Assembly: GCA_009829735.1 (NCBI GenBank)
Contig: CM020618.1
Location: 14,180,568-14,244,567, forward strand
Direction of reading: 5' to 3'
From: Pyropia yezoensis
Lineage: Eukaryota; Rhodophyta; Bangiophyceae; Bangiales; Bangiaceae
DNA: 64,000 nt
The translations under genes were made by a program, and so were the position numbers. The notes beneath the pieces were generated by a model. It worked only from the letters and a program-made list of their open reading frames with translations. It did not search any database and was not told where the DNA came from. Of this stretch, positions 11,270 to 21,297 are shown one piece after another; position 1 is the stretch's first letter; every line of letters begins with the position of its first letter.

Positions 11270-11465
11270 TTTGGGCGTTGATCATCCGAAGGCGCCAGGC
11301 TGGTGCACAGCGTGCCATTTATTCAGAGCATTATTTCAAGATCCCCCTAGGCCAGCGACCTTCAACAGCACCACGGCTGTGTCCTTTTCTTGTCCACAAT
11401 TGGACAGGGTGACCTTACTTGTGAGAGTTGGCTGCTAAGTGGTTATCTGGAAAATTAATTCGTAT

Positions 11466-11470
11466 GTAAA
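11466..11470 (+). repeat. Target-site duplication of element B, left (GTAAA)
   Basis: GTAAA directly before the LTR start; an identical GTAAA follows the 3' LTR at 20826-20830. Confidence 0.92.
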
Positions 11471-11939
11471 TGTGGCAGTATTGACCCCCAGGTAGGGGGG
11501 CAACACGTGCCATGCACGGGGCGGCAGGCCACTAGCCTGACCCGTTCCTCCCCCTGCATTTGGGTCCATATTCCCTAAGTTTGGGATAGTTAGCTTAGTA
11601 GTAAATCCAACTTGGATTTGAGGGTTTTCTGCATTTATCGTCTTGAATTTTCGTGTGGCCCGGTGGGCAGGTGCTGGGGTGGGAGATTCTGAGTGGCGAG
11701 ATTCTGAGGGGACCCTGGGGGGATAAGGGGAGGGACAGCGGGGCTTGGCCCTGCGTCCCCGTCCCGACCAAGAAACTGTTGGACCACACACCATCCTCTT
11801 GTTTGTCAGTGGGGGGTTTGCCCCACAACAGGGATAGAGTGTGTGCGACTTGCACTTCTTCCGGTTCCCCCGACACGGGAGGCAGCCCTTGTACACCGCC
11901 CCAACTTGGGTGTCGTGTGTGCAAGTGGTTTTTGCCACA
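11471..11939 (+). repeat. Element B 5' LTR
   Basis: 469 bases, TGTGGCAG...GCCACA. It contains a short palindrome AAATCCAA-C-TTGGATTT at 11603-11619, followed by TGAGGGTTTTCTGCATTT, an island also recognisable in the A-like LTR at 34805-35447. Confidence 0.93.
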
Positions 11940-11941
11940 TT

Positions 11942-11958
11942 TGGTGGAGCAGCAGGGG
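11942..11958 (+). promoter_or_regulatory. Primer-binding site of element B
   Basis: TGGTGGAGCAGCAGGGG, two bases after the LTR end; identical to the site in element A. Confidence 0.7.
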
Positions 11959-12058
11959 ACAGAGGTAAACTTCACCTCCGGGTGCACCCGGGTGTAGGGG
12001 GCCCTCTGTCTCAGACGGACGGTGGACTTGGACCGTGTCATACGGATCGTCAGCCAAC

Positions 12059-14005
12059 ATGGCCGGTTAGGACCCCCCGTCGTCTGGGGAGTACACGGGT
12101 GACGCACGTACTTCAGTGCCTTTGAATACTGGTGAGACACAGGTAGGTTTACCTGGGGTCGCAGAGGGACTAGAGGTCCCTCAAACCAGCAGGACTGGAA
12201 GTACGGGCGGGCAACAGGCCACCCCGACTCAGTCGGGAGTTCACTCGGGTGACACTTCTGATGTGGGTGGGCCGAAGTCTGGCCACCGTGTGGTATACTC
12301 AACGGGAGCGTCCCAAGGGGTGAGGACTGTCCCCGCGGGTTCCACCCCGGTTGGAGCCAACTTTGGCATGGAGCCTTCGCCAACTAGGCTTTCGGAGGAC
12401 GGCGGACCTCCGTTGGTCGGCGATGGGCTCGCGCCCATGCCCCCGGTTGAGACCCCCGAGGAACGTGGTTACTCCTCAGGTGGACTCCCGGAGGCGGACC
12501 GAGACTCAACTGGAGTCGACAATCCACTCCTCGTGGAAACTGTCCGTTGGGAGGCGACCAATGTGTTGCGGCAGACTTTGCCGGACCTGGTGGTCACGAT
12601 GACGAATACTATTCTGAATCAGATTGTGGCGAGTTTGCCAGATGGCCTTAATGTCCAGACCGGATTGGGGCCTTCGAGCTCGCAGGCGCCGGGGGAATCC
12701 CTCCTCACGCCTACCTCTGGTCGCCCCGAACAGGGGGCGACACCTGGGACTCCCAACGAGGAAGCCACACCATACTCGGTGGGGCGTACGCCCTTCATGG
12801 GGGAGTTCCCCCCGGAAACGCCGGCGGCTACACCAAGCGCGCCGCGCCGGACTACAGGCACTGAGGGTGAACTTACCCCAGTGCCACAGCGGCTGTTCCC
12901 TCAACGTGAGGTGCCGCCCAAGATCCAGGTAGCCAACCCGGTCTACCAGAGGATCTTTGACTGTGAGACCTATGCCCTCCACAACCAGTCGGTGGCGTAT
13001 GGTCCTGACCAGGCCCGAGCCATGGGCCGTGCCAAGAAGAATGCACTTCACTCTTTTGGGCACAAAGCGGAGTGGGATGGAACTCCTCCCCTCCGTGTCT
13101 TTGAGTTCCTACGTCGTTTCACGAAAGCCTGTGACGACAATGCCATAAGTGAAGGTATGGCTTTTTACGTGCTACAGGAGTTTACGAAGGGAGACCTGCG
13201 GACAGAACTTATGTCCGTCATGCCCAGCTCCTCAAGTGGAGGCGCTGGGGAGGTGACGTCCTATTTGGAGCTCGTCAACTGGTTGTTGAGAGCCATGGTT
13301 GATGAAGCGGCGTTGGCTTCTCAAGTCGAGGAGTTAACGCACGCCCATCAGGAAGAGTCGGAGGACGAGTTGTCCTTTGCTGAGCGAGTTCGTAAGCTCA
13401 ACAATCTTTGTGGGTTTCTTCATCCACAAGCTGTGGTAAAGAGTCGGTTTGTGGAGGGGCTCCATTGGTCAGTCCGGATGGAGACCCGGGAGCATAACAC
13501 TGCCCGGGCGACCCTGGCCGAGTTGGCGAGGTTCGCCTACCGCAGAGGCGAGGCCTACCGCAAGTTGCGGGAGGAACAACGCCAGGAGCGTCAGTCCGAG
13601 TTGGGCAAAGAACGGGAGGAGGCGCGTGAGGCCAGAGAGTTGAGAGAGGCATGCCGTATCCGCAAGGAGAGGGTGGTAGCTGCCGTGGGAACATCGCAGG
13701 GTATCTCTTCGTCTTCCCCAGTTGGGAAGACCCCTCCGGGAACTGACCATCGGTGTTGGAACTGCAACTCCGATGGACACTGGGCATATGATTGCCCCAA
13801 GTTGAGTAAACGCATCCAACAACTTGTTAGGAATGCGAGTAAGAAGTCGGCTACGAACGAAGTACGTTCACGCCGCGAGGGTGGGTCTCGACCGGTGGGG
13901 GCGGTCGCCACACCATCGGCGAAGGGGGCGGACACGTCGTCCTCGGACTCGTCGTCTTCCCCTTCGTCCTCAGCTTCGGACGCCAAGTCGGCGGGAAACG
14001 AATGA
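12059..14005 (+). pseudogene. gag: Element B gag
   Basis: The start is placed at the ATG in CCAACATGG, conserved with A (783), C (38185) and the minus-strand B copies. The long frame is open from 12116 onward. An acidic, Pro/Thr/Gly-rich N-terminal third is followed by the gag domain (KACDDNAISEGMAFYVL near 13128-13178), a charged helical stretch rich in Arg/Glu (about 13540-13680) and a canonical zinc knuckle CX2CX4HX4C (CWNCNSDGHWAYDC near 13757-13797). Its stop overlaps the pol start as ATGA. It looks broken about once, near its start. Confidence 0.85.
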
Positions 14006-17000
14006 CCGTTGGAGCTGGTCGTCCGAAGCTCACAACGGCAGGCTCGGCCAAGTGGGTCAAGAGGACGAATCAACCGTGCCGGATACTGCGGCGACCTAAG
14101 GGAGTCCGCCCACCTCGGGTAGGACTCCCCAAGAACATAAACCCACGTCGGGTCATCGCGGTGCTCACGGGTGAGAACTTCCAGGTGGCTGGACGGGTGC
14201 AACTTGCCCCCGGCCGTGCCTGTTGTGCCCGTATCGTACTTGATACCGGGTCAGGAGCCTCCTTGATACGCAAGTCGCTATTACCAAAGGAGATGAAGCT
14301 CCAACGCTGGAAGTCTAAAGCTGACCATCTGATCGATATCAATGGTGGGGTACTTCCCATCGTTGGTGCCGTGACCCTATCAACTAGTTTGGGGACCCAT
14401 GAGGTCGACGTGACCTATGGAGTAGTTGAGAATATATCGGTACCCCTGCTTCTGGGTACCCCGTATGTTGTTACACAAGTGCGTTTGATTTGTGGCCCTG
14501 AGTATTGGGTCAAGTTGATGAATGGGGAGACTATCCCCATCCTTGGTAAGGGAACGTCTGTGGCTCCTGGGACAGTCTTACAGTCGAAGCCTGTTTGCTC
14601 TGTGAGGGAACGGTTTACTGCTACCCTGCGTTTAGCCCGTAAAGACACGTTGCCCCCTAACTCGGTGGCGCACGTTGATGTTGTAACTGATTATACGGGG
14701 AACGGGTTGGTGCACCCTTACCCCCATCTTGCTCGCAAACACCAAGTGCATGTTGCCCTTGGCACTATGGACTCCAAAGCCGGAGTCCCGTGGAGGGTCC
14801 AGGTGATGAACCTGAGCTCCTCGCCCAAGTACTTCAAGTCGGGAGCCAAGTTCGGCTATATCGACCAACATGAGGGACCGGTAGTAGCGGTCACCCTCAA
14901 TGCGGGCGCGAGGAGCGACCCGAAGTCCGGAAGGGAGAAGCACCAAGCCAAGTCGGCCGCCTCTCCTCGGCCCCATGTGAACATGGAGGGTGTTGCACCC
15001 AGGTTGACGGTTCAAGTTGAACGCCTCTTGGACCAATATCACAAGTTGTGGGATGGTCAATTGGGACTCATGAGAGCTACCCAACACCGGAACGAGTTGA
15101 AGCCCGGTGCACCCCCTATACGCCAACAACCGTATAGGGGAGGACCCCGTTCAAGGGCCCTCGTTAAGGAGCAAGTTGCTCGCATGGAGGCCCTCGATGT
15201 GATGGAGGCCAGCAACGCCGACTGGGCGAGTCCGGTGGTTATCGTCCCCAAAGTTGATGGGACCCCACGGTTCTGTATCGACTACCGCAAGCTGAACGAG
15301 AGCACGGTGAAGGACAGTTATCCCCTACCTAGGATGGACGACTGTCTGGACTCTCTGGGGGAGGCGAACGTGTTCTCTACCCTGGACTGTAACGCGGGGT
15401 ATTTGCAAATCGCCATTGCCCCGGAAGACAGGCATAAAACTACCTTTACCTGTCACTGTGGTACCTACCAGTGCAAGCGACTACCGGTTGGGTTGTGCAA
15501 CGCGCCGGCAGCTTTCCAGCGCGCTATGGACATGATTCTGGCCGGAGTACGGTGGCAGATCTGTCTCGTGCTCCTAGACGATATCATTGTGCTCTCCCGA
15601 AGTCCGGAGGAACACATTGGCCATCTTGGCCAGGTGTTCAAGCTACTTGCTGACGCCGGTGTGTCACAGAAGGCGAGTAAGTGCCACCTCTTCACTCAAG
15701 AGGTGGAATACTTGGGACATGTTGTCCGTCCGGGGCGCCTCAGTGTCAACGAGAAGAACTTGAGGGCCATCCGTAAGGCTCAGTACCCCCGGACCCAGAC
15801 CCAGATGAGGAGCTTCCTCGGGATGTGTAACATGTACCGACGTTTCACCAAGGGCTTCGCCAAGGTGGAAAAGCCATTGAATGAGTTAGTGAGCTCAACG
15901 CTACCGAAGAACCTGCCTCCCCCAAGTCGGGTGGAGCAGGAATCCTTTGAGACTCTTCGGGACCTTCTGCTGAAGCCCCCTATCCAGGCTATTCCCAGGT
16001 TGGGAGGCCACTACATCCTGGATGTGGACGCTAGCTACGACCAACTTGGTTGTGTGTTGCTTCAGCAGCAGCCGGACAAGGAGTACTTGCCGGTGGGATA
16101 CTTCAGCAAGGGGCTGAACTCGGCCGAGAAGAACTACGGGGTCACCGAGTTGGAAGGACTCGCAGTGGTATGGGCGGTGACGTCACTTCGTCACTACCTA
16201 GAGGGTGAGAAGTTCCTTATCCGCTGTGACCACCGCGCGTTGCAGTTCATCTTTAAGACGGACTGTACGAACACTCGTCTCAACCGGTGGAGGGTGCGAC
16301 TGGCACCCTTCAACTTTGATATTGAGTACCGACCTGGCAGGCAACATGCCCTTGCCGACGGCCTTTCTCTGGTACCTACCGAGGGGCTGGACACAAACTC
16401 AGTCGATGAGGACATCCCCATCGTGTGGGTAGTCACGCGCTCGGGTCAGGTGTTGAACCCCGAGGCGCCAGGGAACAAGAAGTACTTGCCCCTGTCCCTG
16501 GACGAGGTGGTGAAGGCCCAGGCCGAGGATCCCTTCTGCCAGTCGCAGAGGGATACACTGGATAGAGTGGCGGCGACGCGGTTCTTTCTGGGAGACGATG
16601 GCCTCCTCATGAGGAGGGGGGTATTCCAGGGGACCGAACAACTTGTCGTCCCCGCATCCCTCAAGGACAGTATCCTTGAGAGGGAGCACAACGCTCCCAC
16701 GGGTGGACACCTGGGGTCTAGTAAACTGTACCAGACCCTGAGGACCAGGTACTACTGGCCGTCCATGGTCGTGGACATCTACATGATGATACTGATGGAT
16801 CGGCGGCCTACTACGGCTATGTTACTGCTCCCGGCCAAGGGGCCCTTTGCCGCGTTGGCGATGGACATCCTTGGGCCCCTGCCAGTGACCGAGGAGGGCA
16901 ACCGGTACCTCCTTGTCATCTGTGATCGCTTCACGAAACTTACGCGAGCAATCCCTCTGGCAGAGATCACGGCCATATCGGTCGTGTCAGCCTTCCTAGA

Positions 17001-17913
17001 TCACTGGGTTGCCGCGTATGGCATGCCGGACAGTACACTATCGGACAATGGACCGCAATTTGCGTCTGTACTGTTTCAGGGAGTGCTGGATATGTTGGGG
17101 GTTAAGGCAGACTATGCCACCCCCTACCACCCACAAACTAATGGGCAGGTGGAGCGCTTCAACAAACCTATTGTTCGGCAGCTGCGCCACTGTGTGAGTG
17201 AGCACGTGAAAACGCGGGACCAATACATTTCTATTCTGACCACTGCCTACAATTCGCAGGTTCACTCATCTACCGGGGAAGTACCCCTCGCTTTCGTGAC
17301 CCCCCGTCGCGTAGGGTCTATTGCCGTGCGGCGGCCGCTCCCAACTAGGGAGGGTGGTGGCAGTACGCCTTCTCCGACTGAGAGTAAGGTGGCGTTCGCT
17401 GCTAGGCTTGAAAACCTCATCCCTAAAGTCAGGGCTGAGATGGACAAAGCGCAAAAGCGCTACAAGCGTACTTCTGACAAAAAGGTGCGCAATGCTAAGC
17501 ATGTCCCCGAGCAGGGTGACTGGGAACTGGTTCACTCACACACCCCAACTGGGGGTAAGTTGGTATTTCAGACGAAGGGGCCGTACCAGGTCCTTCGTAC
17601 TGATGGGCGGCGCTTCACCAACGAAAGTCGCGATGGGGTCCGCACAGTGAACGGACAGGACGTGGTCAAAGTTGCACCACCGCCTGCAGGCGACCCAGCT
17701 TGGGCGCGTGCGTTGGAGGCGTGGCGCCTCCCCTCGCTGCCTGGGGCCAAACATGGCCCGCAGGAGTACGTGTTCGATAAGTTCATCGACCACGGCTGGG
17801 ATGAGGACACTGACCGCCTCATGTTGAGGGTGCGTTGGTTTGGCTACAAAGCCAAGGATGATACGTGGGAGTATGTGGAAGACCTTCCCGCTGAGAAGGT
17901 CCGGGCGTACTGA
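14002..17913 (+). CDS. pol: Element B pol polyprotein
   Basis: One open frame of 1303 codons. Aspartic protease DTGSG at about residue 80; reverse transcriptase from about residue 400 (GTPRFCIDYRKLN near 418, the LDD signature near 523); RNase H from about 670; integrase zinc region from about 900; integrase core with MDILGPLP (~954), LSDNGPQ (~1013) and NGQVERF (~1047); chromodomain-like end at about 1250-1300 (LRVRWFGYKAKDDTWEY). It starts at an ATG that overlaps the gag stop codon (ATGA), the same in the minus-strand copy at 32027-32030, which suggests stop-restart translation or frameshifting. Confidence 0.9.
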   Translation: MTVGAGRPKLTTAGSAKWVKRTNQPCRILRRPKGVRPPRVGLPKNINPRRVIAVLTGENFQVAGRVQLAPGRACCARIVLDTGSGASLIRKSLLPKEMKLQRWKSKADHLIDINGGVLPIVGAVTLSTSLGTHEVDVTYGVVENISVPLLLGTPYVVTQVRLICGPEYWVKLMNGETIPILGKGTSVAPGTVLQSKPVCSVRERFTATLRLARKDTLPPNSVAHVDVVTDYTGNGLVHPYPHLARKHQVHVALGTMDSKAGVPWRVQVMNLSSSPKYFKSGAKFGYIDQHEGPVVAVTLNAGARSDPKSGREKHQAKSAASPRPHVNMEGVAPRLTVQVERLLDQYHKLWDGQLGLMRATQHRNELKPGAPPIRQQPYRGGPRSRALVKEQVARMEALDVMEASNADWASPVVIVPKVDGTPRFCIDYRKLNESTVKDSYPLPRMDDCLDSLGEANVFSTLDCNAGYLQIAIAPEDRHKTTFTCHCGTYQCKRLPVGLCNAPAAFQRAMDMILAGVRWQICLVLLDDIIVLSRSPEEHIGHLGQVFKLLADAGVSQKASKCHLFTQEVEYLGHVVRPGRLSVNEKNLRAIRKAQYPRTQTQMRSFLGMCNMYRRFTKGFAKVEKPLNELVSSTLPKNLPPPSRVEQESFETLRDLLLKPPIQAIPRLGGHYILDVDASYDQLGCVLLQQQPDKEYLPVGYFSKGLNSAEKNYGVTELEGLAVVWAVTSLRHYLEGEKFLIRCDHRALQFIFKTDCTNTRLNRWRVRLAPFNFDIEYRPGRQHALADGLSLVPTEGLDTNSVDEDIPIVWVVTRSGQVLNPEAPGNKKYLPLSLDEVVKAQAEDPFCQSQRDTLDRVAATRFFLGDDGLLMRRGVFQGTEQLVVPASLKDSILEREHNAPTGGHLGSSKLYQTLRTRYYWPSMVVDIYMMILMDRRPTTAMLLLPAKGPFAALAMDILGPLPVTEEGNRYLLVICDRFTKLTRAIPLAEITAISVVSAFLDHWVAAYGMPDSTLSDNGPQFASVLFQGVLDMLGVKADYATPYHPQTNGQVERFNKPIVRQLRHCVSEHVKTRDQYISILTTAYNSQVHSSTGEVPLAFVTPRRVGSIAVRRPLPTREGGGSTPSPTESKVAFAARLENLIPKVRAEMDKAQKRYKRTSDKKVRNAKHVPEQGDWELVHSHTPTGGKLVFQTKGPYQVLRTDGRRFTNESRDGVRTVNGQDVVKVAPPPAGDPAWARALEAWRLPSLPGAKHGPQEYVFDKFIDHGWDEDTDRLMLRVRWFGYKAKDDTWEYVEDLPAEKVRAY

Positions 17914-18066
17914 GCCCGGAATGAGATAGACCCTAACAGCCCTCCCTCAACGTGAGGGAAGGCCGTGCAACAGTGCCAAGAGAGTGCTTCAAGTCGAAGT
18001 GGTACGCAGAGTGGCTTTTAACTACAGCCCTAACCCTCACACTCTCACAACAAAGGCAGCCGCCAA

Positions 18067-20010
18067 CTAGGCATGCATGCTAGACTCACCAACCCCACGG
18101 CCCTCGCCCTCACGTAGAGGCGAGCGGCGAGACCCACGGCGATAACGCTCCCCACCAGTCGGCGGGGCCGGCGGCTCCAAGTCGGACCCGTCGCGCCCCT
18201 CACGATCGCGCAAGTGGCGACGACCGCGGCTGCTCTTCTGCTTAGTCTTGCGCGCAAGTTGACGACGCAGACGCCGGACCGACTCTGACTCAGACGGAGT
18301 CGAGGACCCCGAGACGGAGTAAGACAACTCGTCTTCCGACACGGAGGGAGAGCGCCGCGAGTGTCGGCGACGACGGCGAGGAGGCGAGTACGCCCGGCTC
18401 GCGCGACGTTTGCCACGCCCAAGTGGGGCTGGCTGGGGCATAATAGCCCCGATGCGAGCCAACTCGGCCGTCATAAACTCCGCCACCGACTCGCAACTCG
18501 CGGTCGCCACTGCAGTACGAACGCGCTCCTCAAGTTGAGGAGTCTCGGAAGTTTGGAGGGTTGCGGTCGACGCGGCCAACCAGGAAATGGTGCGCACCAA
18601 CGTGGTGATCATCATCTCTGAGGTTAGAGGCGTGGGCGGTAACACCAACTTGGGGTATACCGTCAGGAGGGTGGCCCCCAAGTTGGGGGACACCGGGGTG
18701 GACGACTCAATGGCCACGCTAATCGGGATGTCCCCGTGCGGTTGGTAGGGGACAGGAGGAAGCGGAGGGACACGCCGAGGTGGCGGAACCCGGGTGTAAC
18801 TGCGACCCCGACTTGGGGCCCCCGCAGTAGGTTGAGTCATATGGTCATCATATGAGGGCACAGCCATAACTATGGGCTTGTCCGGGGGTGGCGCAGTGTG
18901 GCGATCCACTCCCGGGGCATACGGGTAGTCCCCGATGCCCAACCCCTCTCGTAGGACCACACGGCCGTCGTGAAGTTCACGAGCGACCCACACGAACTGG
19001 CGAAGTGCGCCATCGTCCTTGGGCCCACGAGTGGGGCGGCGCAACTTGTGCTCAATGCTCTCCCACTCGATAAGCTTGTGGAGACGGAGCATCTCCTCAA
19101 GTAGAGTGAGTTGTCCTGGTGAGCACCCCTCAGCAACTAGCTGAGGGGTGAGCTGTTCCAAACCTTGGATAAGCCGGAGGGGGAGATGCCAGAGCATCCC
19201 CCGCCGCTGAACACAGGACACCCAGGTCGACATGACCTCGAGGAGCCACTGGGTGGCCAACATGGCCCACACCAGGTGATCAGGGCCAGCCGTCAACATG
19301 ACGGAGCTGAAGTGGTCAAGCAACCGTGGCAGCAACGCCGGGAACCCGTAGGGGACCTCAACTTGAGGCCACCACTCGGGCTTCTTCGGGTAGTATTGCT
19401 CCTTACTGGCAGCAGACTGCTGAGGAAGCTCAAGTTGAGCCGAGGTCACCAAGTAGGGACCTCGCCGGAAGTCCTTCTCCATCCGCACATCAAAGTGATG
19501 AGTGTGCGGATCGGCCTCGTGAAGGTACGGGGGGCGAGTTGCCACCGCGTCCCAAGTAAAGGTCGGCAAGTCGCCGGGACCCGGGATAGTTCCTCCGCGG
19601 TCCACCATGGCCTTGGCACGCTGTACGTCCTCGACCTCCTCGTCGTCCAGGAAGGCAAACTGGTCCGTCCTGAAGCCGGCAGGGAACCCGAATTTACGGG
19701 AATACTTCTCCCGTAGGCGGTCCCATACCCGACCCATCGCTGCGCCAAGTCGGCCACAGCGGAGAACAGTCAACCCCTCCTCATAGAGAAGCCAAGCGGG
19801 GTAAAACCACCGCCTCAAGGCCTCACGCGGGACAACTTGTCCCGCCTCCGGGGGAGATCCCGCCGTCAACCCAAAGCCGGTTGACGCGGGAGTCCCATCC
19901 CCCGGAGCGATCGCGGAGTCCCCGCCGGAAGTCCCGGCGGGCGCTGCACCGTAGGAGGTGTCCTCCATACGCTTGTCGAGAGAGTCCGTCTCCACTCCCG
20001 GGGTCGCCAT
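18067..20010 (-). CDS. Opposite-strand protein of element B (same unknown family)
   Basis: Convergent with pol, about 150 bases between the two stops. The frame is open to an ATG at 20181, but the ATG at 20008-20010 (GCCATGG context, kept in the other B copy at 27.9 kb) is the better start, giving about 647 residues. Core: PYLVTSAQ, EWWPQVEVPYG, a helical Trp-rich stretch with WAML and QWLLEVMSTWV, then LLEEMLRLHK and FVWVAREL. The C-terminal quarter is Arg/Ser-rich and basic (about 18090-18430), like a nucleic-acid-binding tail. It aligns block for block with the A and C opposite-strand ORFs. Function unknown; no envelope-type membrane segments were seen. Confidence 0.8.
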   Translation of the reverse strand: MATPGVETDSLDKRMEDTSYGAAPAGTSGGDSAIAPGDGTPASTGFGLTAGSPPEAGQVVPREALRRWFYPAWLLYEEGLTVLRCGRLGAAMGRVWDRLREKYSRKFGFPAGFRTDQFAFLDDEEVEDVQRAKAMVDRGGTIPGPGDLPTFTWDAVATRPPYLHEADPHTHHFDVRMEKDFRRGPYLVTSAQLELPQQSAASKEQYYPKKPEWWPQVEVPYGFPALLPRLLDHFSSVMLTAGPDHLVWAMLATQWLLEVMSTWVSCVQRRGMLWHLPLRLIQGLEQLTPQLVAEGCSPGQLTLLEEMLRLHKLIEWESIEHKLRRPTRGPKDDGALRQFVWVARELHDGRVVLREGLGIGDYPYAPGVDRHTAPPPDKPIVMAVPSYDDHMTQPTAGAPSRGRSYTRVPPPRRVPPLPPVPYQPHGDIPISVAIESSTPVSPNLGATLLTVYPKLVLPPTPLTSEMMITTLVRTISWLAASTATLQTSETPQLEERVRTAVATASCESVAEFMTAELARIGAIMPQPAPLGRGKRRASRAYSPPRRRRRHSRRSPSVSEDELSYSVSGSSTPSESESVRRLRRQLARKTKQKSSRGRRHLRDREGRDGSDLEPPAPPTGGERYRRGSRRSPLREGEGRGVGESSMHA

Positions 20011-20337
20011 GGCTCTCCCCAAGTTGGGGAGAGACTCCCTGGCTACAGCGGCACGAGACCCGCCTCGAGTTGAGGGGGACTCGGATCGTGCGTAGACGGG
20101 TAGCCTCCCCAGCGTGGGGCGGCCCCGTGTAAGGTGAAGGGGAGGTGGTGGTGATGGTGAGGTGTGAACCGAGGAGAGCAAGCTGCCGAGTGGGCAAGCT
20201 TGAGGAGAGGGGCGGTCAACGTGACCGCCTCCACATCCGCGTTACGTACTCAAGGGGGGGACAGCAAGTCGCGCCCCCCCCCCCCAACGCCGAGACGTGC
20301 GTTTACGCACCCCCTCACAGGGCCGACCGGGTCGGTC

Positions 20338-20356
20338 GGAACTGAGGAGAGGGGAG
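20338..20356 (+). promoter_or_regulatory. Polypurine tract of element B
   Basis: GGAACTGAGGAGAGGGGAG lies directly before the 3' LTR; the same tract adjoins the equivalent LTR in the minus-strand copy (27562-27580). This is the expected plus-strand primer. Confidence 0.8.
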
Positions 20357-20825
20357 TGTGGCAGTATTGACCCCCAGGTAGGGGGGCAACACGTGCCATG
20401 CAAGGGGCGGCAGGCCACTAGCCTGATCCGTTCCTCCCCCTGCATTTGGGTCCGTATTCCCTAAGTTTGGGATAGTTAGCTCAGTAGTAAATCCAACTTG
20501 GATTTGAGGGTTTTCTGCATTTATCGTCTTGAATTTTCGTGTGGCCCGGTGGCCAGGTGCTGGGGTGGGAGATTCTGAGTGGCGAGATTCTGAGGGGACC
20601 CTGGGGGGATAAGGGGAGGGACAGCGGGGCTTGGCCCTGCGTCCCCGTCCCGACCAAGAAACTGTTGGACCACACACCATCCTCTTGTTTGTCAGTGGGG
20701 GGCTTGCCCCGCAACAGGGACAGAGTGTGCGCGACTTGCACTTCTTCCGGATCCCCCGACACGAAAGGCAGCCCTTGTACACCGCCCCAACTTGGGTGTC
20801 GTGTGTGCAAGTGGTTTTTGCCACA
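20357..20825 (+). repeat. Element B 3' LTR
   Basis: 469 bases, same ends as the 5' LTR, about 12 differences. Confidence 0.93.
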
Positions 20826-20830
20826 GTAAA
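20826..20830 (+). repeat. Target-site duplication of element B, right (GTAAA)
   Basis: Matches 11466-11470. Confidence 0.92.
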
Positions 20831-21297
20831 CGCAAGGAACAACCCTTACAGTGACTTCCAATCTGGTGACTTGGGTTCTTCTGTGGTGGCGTACGAATAT
20901 CAGCTCTTTCGGATGATCAAATGCTGCGACTCATTGGTTGTGCAGAGCTAACTCTGCCTCACACTCCTGGGTTCCCATTGCCACTATTTTTTATTCCAAT
21001 GTGCAAATGCAGATGGTGTTTGCTCGACGAGCACACGAGAAAGGGGGCCTGACGGGCAGCCAGAGTGACGCGAAGCAATGCGTCTCCCAAGGGCAAGGCA
21101 GGCGGTCGAGAACAGCGAGGGCGACTGCACCGTCTGTGAACGGTGGCTTAAGCACCGGCAACGGCGGCTAGCGATCTTTCACGGCAAGAAAGCGGCTGAG
21201 CCAGCCCAAGGCTTCCCCGAGAGGTTGCGGCGGGTCTCGACTGGCACCGCTGCCCCCTTGCGGCATTTTTTCTAACTATCTAGGGTTCAGCGTCGGC
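20831..21297. other. Unique flank right of element B
   Basis: Less GC-rich DNA continuing the pre-insertion target from 11465. No repeat match elsewhere in the window and no convincing gene; a 65-codon frame at 21078-21275 has no recognisable homology. Confidence 0.5.

Larger units (their letters stand above)
10121..11465. other. Flank between elements A and B
   Basis: GC-rich DNA without a convincing intact gene. It holds a two-copy 247-bp-spaced repeat (10219-10534) and a reverse-transcriptase fossil (10736-11269, minus). From 11270 to 11465 the DNA is less GC-rich and I see nothing recognisable. The last bases, GTAAA, are the target duplication of element B. Confidence 0.6.
11471..20825 (+). 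mobile_element. Element B: full-length Ty3/gypsy retrotransposon with opposite-strand gene
   Basis: 9355 bases, bounded by two 469-base LTRs and a perfect 5-bp duplication. Parts in order: LTR, primer-binding site, gag, pol (overlapping gag by four bases), convergent opposite-strand ORF, polypurine tract, LTR. The two LTRs differ at about 12 positions by eye (about 97.4% identical), so the insertion is older than A's. Pol and the opposite-strand gene are open throughout; the copy looks nearly whole, with about one break in gag. Confidence 0.93.

Noticed and set aside
21078-21275. Small ORF with a CxxC pair in the flank of element B
   Set aside because: Too short, no conserved pattern beyond one Cys pair, and overlapping frames are also open.
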